This document shows positions 23,227 to 32,640 of a DNA stretch of 64,000 bases, in pieces. The position numbers and the translations under genes were made by a program. Each line of letters opens with the position of its first letter. The stretch's first letter is position 1. The DNA comes from Abelmoschus esculentus. Its lineage: Eukaryota; Streptophyta; Magnoliopsida; Malvales; Malvaceae. Location: NCBI GenBank assembly GCA_035048815.1, contig JAUCBN010000016.1, positions 9,106,501 to 9,170,500 of the forward strand. The letters are read 5' to 3'. A model generated the notes under the pieces. That model searched no databases. It saw only the letters and a list, made by a program, of their open reading frames with translations, and was not told where the DNA came from.

Positions 23227-24651
23227 ATTTCTATCTCTCTGTCTCTATTCACTTTTATGCTTTAGGAATCAATTTTTATTTTTTAATTTAGAAATTAGAT
23301 TTTAAAATTCTTGCAATTTAGTTTAGAGTAATTTTATTACTTATCACAGTTTTTATTACTATTCCTTGTAGTTTTTTTTCTAGGAAAGAAACCTAAGAAG
23401 GAGAAGTCATGGATCACATAAAACGATCCTGAAATCAAGCTCACTGTCCCACCTAAGAAATGGCCAAGGTGGCTAGCCGCCCAAATATAAGTGACTGCAG
23501 GTTTACTTCTCTAAAACTTCATCTCCCCCGATTTTTTCATACTTCTTCATTATTGTTTTCCAGTATAGTTTTTAGTTTCTTTCTCCACAAACTCCACACA
23601 AATTGATGACCCTCAGGATAAAGAAGAGGCCAGACGCAATATCTAAAAATTGGTTTATCTTTTCCTTACCTCTTAATTTTTACCTTGACTTTAATTGTTG
23701 CCTTATGTTCAGATACATGAAGTGAGGATAACGCATCCCTCGAGTTTGGGGGAGTATTGATCCTATTTTTTTCCTTATAAATATCTGCCATGTATGGAAG
23801 TTATTCAGATTATCCTACTACTGCCTTAATTTCTGTCTTTACAGTAATTTCAATTTGATGCAAATTTTTTTGTTTAAGTTTATTGAATTTTATTGAAACT
23901 GCTTCGGCAACAATATATTCTCCTGCCATCGCAGCAGTATGAACCATTCACTAGACTTGAATTCGGTAAGGTCTTTTAGGATTAGACTACAAGCCTGAAA
24001 TCACATAAATACTGCTAGTCTTAGTTGATTTTAAAAGTTCTTTTCTTTGGAAAGCAATAAGGACTTAGGCTTAGTTTTTATACGAGAGGGGCCTATCACT
24101 GGCTCTAGTTCAGTTCATAAAGGTTCCCATGACCGGCTTTAAGACTTAGGTTTCTCCCATTTACTAGAGGTGCCTATCACCGGCTCTAGTAAGAATAGCT
24201 AAAACACTTGAGGTGCCCGAAACTGGCTCAAGCAATATAAATTTATAGCAATATAGATTTATTTACCACTGTTGGGAAAAGAAAAGAAAAAGAATTAAAG
24301 AAAATTCTTAGTCGAAAGTCTTGATCTAAAAAAAGGATTAGAACTTAGAAAATCATCTTTGACACAGCTACGCACACACTCATCGAGACTCATAGTCTAG
24401 TTCCGAGGAATTCCTAAGAACCAAGAAGAGGCCGAGTCAAGAAAGGAATTCTCCCACGGCAGGCATGACGATATATTACCTTAAAATTCCTTACTTAAAT
24501 TTATCTTTTGCATTGCTTGAGGACAAGCAATAGTTCAAGTTATGAGTATGATGAGTGCCTAAAAGTCCTCATCTTTTACATCATTTTCTCACTCGATTGT
24601 TATCATTATTTTTTTATCTTTTGTATTGCTTGAGGACAAGCAATAGTTCGA
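23227..24651 (+). other. Family A internal noncoding region
   Basis: No gene was seen. Near 23742 a GAGTTTGGGGGAG tract resembles the one that follows ORF3 in complete relatives. Between about 24085 and 24230 a motif close to GAGGTGCCTATCACCGGCTC recurs four times; the copy near 24164-24190 is framed by CTAGAG and CTCTAG and can fold. Two copies of a CTTGAGGACAAGCAATAGTTC segment (about 24509 and 24629) precede the polypurine tract. Confidence 0.6.
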
Positions 24652-24662
24652 GTTTGGGGGTG
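24652..24662 (+). other. Polypurine tract of the family A element
   Basis: GTTTGGGGGTG directly abuts the 3' LTR start TGATAAG. It is the expected primer for plus-strand DNA synthesis. Confidence 0.75.
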
Positions 24663-26065
24663 TGATAAGTGTTTAAAAGTCCTATTTTCATACCATTCTC
24701 CCACTCAATTATTGCTAGTAAAGAACAGATTTAATGGCAATAAAGGATATTTCTAGTCATTTTCTATACTTCAGCATCCGAACAATCAATACATGAATTT
24801 ATCTATTATTTGGCATAAAACAGATGTATTTGATGGTTTTCTTTCTTAAGATAGGAAATTGCATCATAGGAATTGCCAAGCAAAGAAGATTGATGCTGGA
24901 AACTAAAGCTGAAATATAGATAAATACCCGCCTCGGCAGCATATTGATTCCACGACAGTATTTAAGGCCTAGACAACACCCAAAAAGGCAAATGTCATTA
25001 TGGTTGGCGATTTGAAGAAAACTTAAGATGAACATTTTAAGACAAGCGACATAGAAATCAGATTTAGAAACACACGAACAGTCAATGTCAAAGGCCACGT
25101 GGGAAAAGAATCCTTATAGGAATAAACTTGGAAATATTTTATGTATGAAAATTATTGTAATCCTACTCCAAGTAGTACTCCTACTTAGGAAAGGTTTGCC
25201 CTAGGCCAAGCCTATATAAACCATAGCTTATGTAGAGAGGAGGATATCTTGAAATCAAGTGTTCATAGAAAACCCAAAATTTCTCCATTGTCCTCTAGGG
25301 TTTAGGTGAAGGTTGTCGGGTATTTTTGAGAGGATATTGTATTTCGTTTCTTGTTTCAAAGAAATAAAATATCAAAGTTTGCTTACTCTTTGCCATTCTT
25401 TGTTCTTGCATCCAAGCCCGGGAGAGAAGTTTGTGAGTAATCTATTTGTCTAGACTCGGGAGAGTTAGACTCACGAAAGGAGTAAGTGCGGTATTCGACT
25501 TGGTTGGAGGATACTAACTCGGCCTAAGAATAGATTAGAGTTTCAGCGGCTAAAAGAATTGTGATATTGGTTGTTGGTTATATTTGATTAACGCCGGGAG
25601 GAATCATCAAGGACTGACCTTCAACAGTGTTTTGAATTAGGGATAAGCGGAGCCATCAAAGGATACTTTGTCGAACTTTGGTAAAGTCTGCCCAAGAGCA
25701 AGGGATTGCCACGATAGACGAGCATCATTACTGCCGAGGCAGTAATCTACAATACTGCCGAGATAGTGATATGTGATTTCATTGGACTGAAACAATTCTA
25801 TTGAATCCACGATACAACATAACTGGATCCCGCCCCACTTTCCACCCTTAATTTCTTGATCATTTATCTTTATTGTTTTAATTAGTTTTCTTAGTTATAA
25901 TTCAAACCTAATAATTTGTGTCTTTTATTTTATTATAGAGCGAGAAGAGAAGAGAAAAGGTCGCATATTAAGTAGACCAATCCCTATGGAGATGATACTC
26001 GATAAATACTTATCACTTTATTACTTGACGACGTGTACACTTACACTAATTGCGCACTTTTTACA
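24663..26065 (+). repeat. 3' LTR of the family A element
   Basis: It runs from TGATAAGTGTTT to TTTTTACA, 1403 bp. G-box CACGTG 25096-25101, TATA box 25212-25220. It lacks the last seven bases (TGCATCA) of the 5' LTR and is followed directly by target duplication TGCGG. Confidence 0.88.
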
Positions 26066-27381
26066 TGCGGATGGGATGAGTGAGTCTTCAAAAAGTGAAG
26101 AAACGAAACTGGCTTCGTGGTCCTTTTCAGTAGTAGGGTCCGGTTGATCTTGAGTCTGGGCTTGCTCCTCTAAAAATGTCGTAACATTTTCAAGAGTTTA
26201 TTCTTGTGCTGCTGAATGCGTTTCGTGGGCTTGCTCCTCGGTCTCTGGCTCCATTGGTTGTGCCTCTTCAGACGGTTCAACTGGGGATTGTACCTGATTT
26301 ATATCAGGTGCAGCTCGCCTAGTCGGAGTTGAAGCAGTTGTAAATGCCATGGCATCTTCTATTGTAGTGGGCAATATTGAGTCCGAAAAAGCAGGAAATT
26401 CTTGATCGAGCAAAGTAGCTCTGCTAGGTAAGCTTTTATGACTTCGTCTCTTTTCTTCGTGTAGAAGAAGAATTGTTTGAGATCCTTAGACAAGTCATCC
26501 ACTTTTGCCATGGCATTCTTGAATAGCTCAAGTGCCTCATCTTTGTAGAATGGGGCCCTTCCTCTAGCAGCAGCATGAGAAGATTCTAGCTACTCATCTA
26601 TGTTTCCTATTAAAGCGGTCACCTTCTCGGCGGATAGCCTTTTCATTCCTTCTAAAATCTCATCGTATTAATCTTCTAAGACATCATTTTTTTGGCACAA
26701 AGCCGTGATTAGTTTTGGGAATATGAGGGTGCTCTTGGGTCTCTTCCAACAAGCGTGCGTTTCTTGCATAATAATCCTCCTTATATCTATAGGGCAGCCA
26801 AAGAGAATAGAATGTAACAGCATAAGACTGGGAAAAATCACAGTGGTGTGATGCGAGGTAGGCATCAACTTGTATCTAATAAAATGGCTCCACAACCGGA
26901 CGTTGGGAAGTAAAGACGCTCGGTTCACCGTGCTCCTTGCCGCTTGTTGGCCATTCCACTTGATCTCAAGCAGACATAAATCTTCCTTCACTCTCTGATA
27001 GGTTTCATAATCCGCCTCTTCTTCCTTTTTGGCGTGACGGACTACTCCTTGGGGAATCTTGAAGAATCAGTTGATAGCGATGTTGGTGAAGTGAATGTTT
27101 TTGCCCCGGATATAAAAGGATTTCTGGTCTGGGCTATGGATATTGGCGTAGAATTCGCGCACTAGGGTGGCGTTGATAGATCCTGGATGGGTGGCGAAAT
27201 TCTCCCAATGGTGTTGCGACATCACGTCTTTTACCTCGGTTCCCATCTTATCGGAGAGGTTGAAGCCTAGTTCGAACAAAAGTCTTCGGTTCTTGAAGCT
27301 TTTGAATCATTCTTTTGCCGCTTGGTCCACAAAAACGGGAGGAGGGGGTGGTGCGGATCCTATTAGTCTTGTGCGTACCAT
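26066..27381 (-). pseudogene. Family C ORF3 (putative plant transposon protein), N-terminal part
   Basis: This is the third ORF of Athila-like elements, matching the family named putative plant transposon protein; its role is unknown and an envelope-like function has only been suggested. The start at 27381 gives a proline-rich leader (PPPPPV). Next come FELGFNLSD, then LVREFYANI (about 27170), then NVRLWSHFI with a PTSHHTTV stretch (about 26880). A coiled-coil-like region and an acidic, glutamine-rich C-terminal part follow. Stops occur near 27330, 27065, 26665 and 26195. The family A insertion at 26065 separates it from its last 70 or so codons at 21158-21382. Confidence 0.72.
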
Positions 27382-27879
27382 CTTTGAGTTGAAAGAAAGG
27401 AGATAAAGTAAGAAAGCTTGAAGATTTTCTTTAATGGAGGAGGAGGATTTTCGGCTATGGAGGATGTTTGGGGAAGAACAAGATGATGGGTAAATAAAAT
27501 AATGGTGAAACCTTTATTTGTTTCTTAGTGGGGTGTGTGGAAGGGGTTAATTGGTGGGTGGTGCCAATTTTTTAATAGAGGAGAGAGAGGGTTTGATTTT
27601 GAAATTCAAAATATAATAATAAAAAGGCTCCTCCTTTTTGTCTTTTACCGCCCAAACTTTTCCATATAGGGTTTTCTACTTTTCTCCTTCTTTTTCCTTA
27701 AGCCGTCAGCCTCCAAGGGTGTATATAATAACATAAAAAATAAAAGAAAGGATTAAAAAGGTTAAGCATATGAAAGAAAATAAAACAAACTTAAAGATTA
27801 TTTATTTCTGAACAGGAGTAAACTGAAAATTCCATGACATTTCAGTATGTCATGCATCTATCAAATATGTGGTAGGTTT
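27382..27879 (-). other. Spacer between integrase and ORF3 (family C)
   Basis: AT-rich sequence with GAGAGAGAGGG and short homopurine runs. No coding domain. Athila-like elements usually have such a spacer before ORF3, where a subgenomic or spliced message could arise; no splice site can be assigned here. Confidence 0.5.
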
Positions 27880-28960
27880 ATCTCGCATCACGTGGGCTCT
27901 AGTGTAGATCTTCCGATGCTGGTCATTAACTTTGAAAATTGTCTCATCTTCTGGATTCTTGATGTCTACAGCTCCATGGGGTATACATGGTGAATATCAA
28001 ATGTCCCGGACCACCTCGATCTTAGCTTCCCAGGGAAGAGCTTCAGCCTTGAGTTGAATAGGAGCACCTGTTGTCCCGCATGAAAATGCCGTGGCAGAAT
28101 TGCTTGATCATGCCATCGCTTGGTTCGCTTCTTGTAGATTTTAGCATTCTCATAAGCTTGGTTCCTAAATTCCTCCATCTCATTCAACTCTAGAAGTCTT
28201 CTCTCACCAGCTAAATCGGCGTTCAAATTGAGTTTCTTGATTGCCCAATAAGCCCTATGCTCTAGTTCGACCGGGAGGTTACATGCTTTGCCATAGATTA
28301 ACTTAAATGGAGACATCTCTAGTGGGGTTTTGAAAGCTTTTTGGTACGCCCACAACGCTTCATCAAGCTTTAGTGACCAATCATTCCTTCTCAGATTCAC
28401 CACTTTTTCCAGAATTTGCTTGATTTCACGATTGGAAACCTCGGCTTGCCCATTGGTCTAGGGATGATATGTCGTGGCAATTTTTTGTCGCACCCCATAT
28501 CTTCGTAATGCCTTGGCAATTAACTTATTGTCAAAATGGGTGCCTTCATCATTGATGATAGCCCTTGGCACACCAAATCTTGTGAAAATGTGCTTATGCA
28601 GAAATTTAAGCATTGTCTCTGCATCGTTCCTTGGTGTTGCAATGGCTTCAACCGATTTAGACACATAGTCCACTGCCAAAAGGATGTATAGATCTCCAAA
28701 TGAGGATGAGAATGGTCCCATAAAGTCTATGCCCCATACGTCAAATAAATCGACCTCCAATATATTTTGTTGTGGCATTTCATGCCGTTTGGAGATGTTC
28801 CTAGTTTTTTGATATCGATCGTAGGCTTAGTAAAATGCCTGAGAATCTTTGAATAAGTTAGGCCAATAAAAACCTGATTGGAGGACTTTTGCAGTAGTCC
28901 CCATCCCTCTAATGTGACCTCCACAAGGGTCTGTGTGACAGTGATGCAGAATATCACGTT
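27880..28960 (-). pseudogene. pol: Family C integrase
   Basis: Integrase joins retrotransposon cDNA to the chromosome. The N-terminal HHCC finger region is at about 28950-28795; both zinc-binding cysteines of the usual CDRCQ are tyrosine (AYDRYQ) and a stop lies just before. The DDE catalytic core follows with all three acidic residues readable: GIDFMGPF, NDEGTHFDN, and a glutamate in NGQAEV. The C-terminal part has FHAGQQVLLFNSRLKLFPGK and RSRWSGTF, the usual Athila-like ending, then a frameshift near 27966. In-frame stops occur around 28820, 28455 and 27960. Confidence 0.82.
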
Positions 28961-29570
28961 GCTTTTCTTTCGGCATACATCTTTGGATAATTTGATCGGC
29001 ATAACACTTGAACAAGTACGGTTTATCCCAGAAATATGATCGCGCGTCGTGTCTAAACTTCTTCCTTCCCTGTCTAGTCATGTCAAAAAGCAAAATACCA
29101 TTAACGAGAAAATTAGCAAGGTCAGCATACCACGGAATTGCCGTGGCATAAAGAATTTTCTCATCAGGAAATTCATCATGTATATCAATTTTGTCATGAC
29201 ATTCCAGGTTAAATTTTAGCCTAGAAAGATGATCAGCAACTTGGTTCTCGGTTCTCTTCCTATCTACCACTTCAAAATTAAATTCTTGCAATAGTAGTAT
29301 CCATCTAATGAGCCTAGGTTTGGCATCCTTTTTAGTCACTAAGTACTTAATTGCTGAGTGATCGGTATGAACAATGACCTTAGTGTGCCTATCAAGTATG
29401 ACCTAAACTGGTTCCACGGCTTAGTCGCTCATGTCGCACATTGGCTCGAACGGTAGTGTCCAATCTGGGGGAACAACGATTGGTGCAGTGATCAGGCTTT
29501 GCTTCAGGTCTGTGAAAACGTAATGACATTTTTGATCGAACACAAAAGGCTAGTTCTGTTGCAACAATAT
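28961..29570 (-). pseudogene. pol: Family C RNase H and connection region, internally deleted
   Basis: RNase H removes the RNA strand during reverse transcription. The downstream half is well preserved: AIKYLVTKKDAKPRLIRW, LLLQEFNFEV, ENQVADHLSRL, then the Athila-like ILYATAIPWYADLANFLV connection. The upstream half jumps from MCDMSD (about 29430) to VIVHTDHSAIKYL. It lacks roughly 50 codons that normally hold the GxVL and YxxxEKE motifs, so this enzyme could not work. Confidence 0.72.
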
Positions 29571-30463
29571 GCACAAGGGCTTGGAGATCTTGGAGAAATC
29601 CTTGAAGAATATCTGGTAAAATCCCGCGTGTCCAAGGAAACTTCTTATGCCCTTGACATTTGTCGGTGGTGATAGCTTCTCGATCACCTCGATCTTAGCT
29701 CTGTCTACCTCAATTCCTTTGAGTGAAATATTATGGCCCAACACAATACCTTTCGTCACCATGAAGTGACATTTCTCCCAATTCAGCACAAGGTCAGCCT
29801 CTTCACATCGCTTCAGGACCTTTGCTAAAATGCCAAGACATTTCTAGAAACTCTCTCCAGAAACAGAAAATGCATCCATAAAAATCTCAAGAGAGTCCTC
29901 AACCATATCAGAGAAGATAGCTTGCATGTAGCGCTGGAAAGTTGCCGGGGCATTACATAATCTAAAGGGAATCATTCGAAAAGCGTAAGTGCCATAAGGA
30001 CAAGTGAAAATGGTCTTCTCTTGGTCCTCCGATGCGATAGCTATTTGATTATAATCCGAATATCTATCCAAAAAACAATAGTAAGCTTTCCCGCCAAGCG
30101 ATCTAACATTTGGTCAATGAAGGGTAGAAGAAAATGGTCCTTTTTCGTAGCTTTGTTGAGCTCACGATAGTCTATGCAAATCCTCCATCCGGTCACTACT
30201 CGCGTCGGTAATAGCTCATTGTCTTCATTGCTCATCACGATCGTGCGTCCTTTCTTTGGCACACATTGAACCAAGCTTACCCATAAACTGTCCGATATTG
30301 GGTAAATAACTCCAGCATCAAGCCATTTAAGAATCTCCTTCATAACAACTTGCTTCATGATGGGGTTGAGTCTACGTTGCGGCTCTACAGATTTGCCATG
30401 GCATTCTTCTAGTAGTATCTTATGCATACAAATGATAGGATTAATCCCCTTTAAGTTTGCCAT
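29571..30463 (-). pseudogene. pol: Family C reverse transcriptase
   Basis: RT copies the element RNA into DNA. In order: LDAGVIYPISDS; PKKGRTIV; GWRICIDYRELNKATKKDHF and LPFIDQMLDRLAG (fingers and palm); then, after a frameshift near 30041-30071, YNQIAIASEDQEKTIFTCPY and APATFQRYM. The active-site motif is FMDAFSVSG instead of FMDDFSVFG, so the second catalytic aspartate is alanine. LGHAGFYQIFFKDFSKI closes the domain. Frameshifts near 30050 and 29800 plus the lost aspartate make it inactive. Confidence 0.85.
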
Positions 30464-30978
30464 GGTCCATCATATCGCTTGTTTATGCTGTGACAAAACA
30501 GCAAGTAAACTTCTCTCCTGACAAACATTTAGGTTCGCAGAAATAATAACTAACAAGGTCTCATTTTCATCCAGATAAGCATATTTCAAATATTGTGGCA
30601 AAATTTTTAGCTCCAGCTTCAGTGCATCGAGTAATAAAAGGCTTAGGAGGAATGAATTCCTCAAAATCGAGAGGTTCGAAGCTTGAATTGCTTCTAGCTA
30701 TCAGCAGACTAGATTGATGTTCCTCCAATGAATGTTCACTAGCCTCTTCCCCTTTTTCATTCATGAGCTCTTCATACTCATCCAGCTGCACGAAATTACT
30801 GTGGTAAAATTGATCAGCTTTTGTAGATTGCTTATAATCCACTTCCAAAATGCTCCGACATTCTTCAGAGTCATCCATGTACTTGAGATAATTGTTGATG
30901 TTCACGATCAATCTTTGATTTGCTACACGCATTGTGAGCTCACCCTTCTCACAGTCAATGAGAATGCGATCGGTTTCT
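30464..30978 (-). pseudogene. pol: Family C protease C-terminus and linker to RT
   Basis: On the minus strand TDRILIDCEKGELTMRV marks the C-terminal end of the Athila-like aspartic protease. It is followed by the acidic linker (MDDSEECRSILEVDY). The active-site half of the protease and all of gag are missing. At about 30978 the minus-strand sequence ends and a plus-strand gag fragment begins, so this is a rearrangement breakpoint. Confidence 0.7.
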
Positions 30979-31267
30979 AAGGGGGATTACCTAGCAATAT
31001 TGAAGTTGCTAAGGGAATGAGCCATGAATAGTGCAAAGCAATCACAACAAGAAGTGGCATATAACTGAAAGAAATAATGGTCAATTCAGCAACCAAAGCT
31101 CCCTAAACAATACAAGAAGATACAGATAGGGAGGACTTGGATGCTAAACAGACTGAGCACGAAAACGATGCTCCAGCAAAAAGCTCGACATCACCTGCAC
31201 TACCTGCCGAGTCAGTAAGATAAACAGTGGTCCCATGTATTAAATTCCAATCTAATGAAACCCTGGA
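30979..31267 (+). pseudogene. gag: Family B-like gag C-terminal fragment, opposite orientation
   Basis: A plus-strand frame with four stops reads GLPSNIEVAKGMSHE, CKAITTRSG, EDLDAKQTEHEN and, at the end, TVVPCIKFQSNETL. Each piece lines up with the Gag of the complete family B element (NTEVAKVIGHEQCKAITIRSG and VVPGIKFQTKETL there). The fragment faces away from the family C pol next to it and is cut at 31268 by an LTR-like sequence starting TGTAACCC. Confidence 0.72.
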
Positions 31268-32640
31268 TGTAACCCTCTTAGCCCGGCCTAGACGGAACCG
31301 GTACTAACGGGTCACACGGGGAATATCGAACCAAACCCGCAAAGGTACGATTCGATAAAAAACCCTGAAAACCGATATAATTTTTTTTCGAGATGCATAT
31401 TATGTTCCTACAAGTCTTGGTCTCATACAAAGCATTAACGGAAGCAATCTGATCACAAACAAGCATACGATTAAACACTTTAGTGAATTAAGGACTAAAA
31501 CGTAAAACCTTTAAATTCTAATGATAAAGTTGAAATTATTTTCATCAAAGTTTAATTAAACATACAAGTATCCCTCACGGAAAATTTCAAATCAAACGGA
31601 GTATTCTAGCATTGTTAATTGCATGTTTCACCAATTTAGGGACCAAAATGTAAATCTTTCGTTCTTGCTTCTTCAATCTCACTAAAGCCTTCCTTCACCC
31701 AAATACAATCTTTTTACCTTGATATATGGATCCTTTCAAGCCCTATAACTTCCTATCAACACTCAAAACGAGATTTACAACTTAAAACAAAAAGATTATC
31801 CCTTAAACCTTTGATTTGTGTGAAGAAGAGATGAAGAAAATAGAAGGAAATGATGACTTCACCACCAACCTTTTGTGCAGAATCATAACCTCTTCCCCCT
31901 TCATCTTTGTCCTCTACACACAAATTACCATAAAGCCTTCTCATAAACCATATTGGGATAAAGACAACCCAACACCCAATCCCAAGGCCCCAAAACCAAC
32001 CAAACACTTAAGCCTGAGGCCCAAACGTCAAAGCCCAATGCTACGGGTTAACCCGACACTCAGATCAAAAATTTATATCATTACACCATTCTTTTTAAAT
32101 GTTTGCATCATTCATAAAGGTGAAGTACGTGATCTGAACCGTAAACTAATGCGGCATTCAACATTATTTGACGTTGATTTAGTTTATTTTCTGATGTATT
32201 ATCTACCTTACTAATTAAATATCTTATTGATTTAAATTCACCAGTTAAAGTAAGCTCGTTTTATTTAGGTTATTTTTGAATTCAGAAATCGATTTAATGT
32301 TAAGTTAAATTTCAAAAAAAAATTAAAAGAAAATATTTTTAGTACCGATTTTCGGGCGTATTGAATCATTCCCCTCGCGTAACCAACTCCAGAATCCTTT
32401 TCAAAATGAATCTATGATTTTCTTTTTATGGTATCCGGTTTAACTAAGTGAACCGTGATAACTCTAATTTTATCATTTTTAAAAGAATTGATATTTTAAG
32501 TGATATTTCCAAAAGGGATTAAAACAGTAGCATCAAAGACCTTTTATCTCACACTTTAAAATAAATTTTTGGTTTCCATCTCCGAACATTCAGAAAAACG
32601 TCGCTACCATATTGTTCAGGCCTCCAAATAGTATAGGCTG
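31268..32640 (+). mobile_element. Probable LTR fragment of TGTAACCC type, end undefined
   Basis: The sequence starts TGTAACCCTCTTAGCCCGG exactly where the gag fragment breaks off, as an inserted LTR would. Overlapping open frames on both strands (31756-32007 and 31816-32214) are proline- or tryptophan-rich and have no known domain. I could not find a matching TTACA end, a primer site, a target duplication or the continuation of the gag, so the right border is a guess. Confidence 0.35.

Larger units (their letters stand above)
21388..26065 (+). mobile_element. Complete non-autonomous LTR retrotransposon, family A (TSD TGCGG)
   Basis: The parts in order are 5' LTR 21388-22795, tRNA-Asp primer site 22802-22819, a 1.8-kb internal region without protease, RT, RNase H or integrase, polypurine tract 24652-24662, and 3' LTR 24663-26065. 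The flanks are identical TGCGG at 21383-21387 and 26066-26070. By eye the LTRs differ at roughly one position in ten over their first 300 bp, so the insertion is old. The only protein trace inside is a gag N-terminal scrap. It would need enzymes from an autonomous Athila-like relative. It is inserted into ORF3 of a minus-strand family C element. Confidence 0.92.

Noticed and set aside
24085..24235. Short repeats that might suggest a CRISPR-like array
   Set aside because: Only four unequal copies in noncoding retrotransposon sequence of a plant; no spacers of constant length.
24663..26068. 3' LTR ending at TACATGC, truncated, with no target duplication
   Set aside because: Placing the end at TACA gives a perfect TGCGG duplication and restores the interrupted ORF3 frame, which is a better explanation.
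31816..32214. 132-codon frame with a proline-rich part, and the opposite-strand 83-codon frame
   Set aside because: Lies inside an LTR-like stretch; the two frames are shadows of each other and no domain is recognisable.
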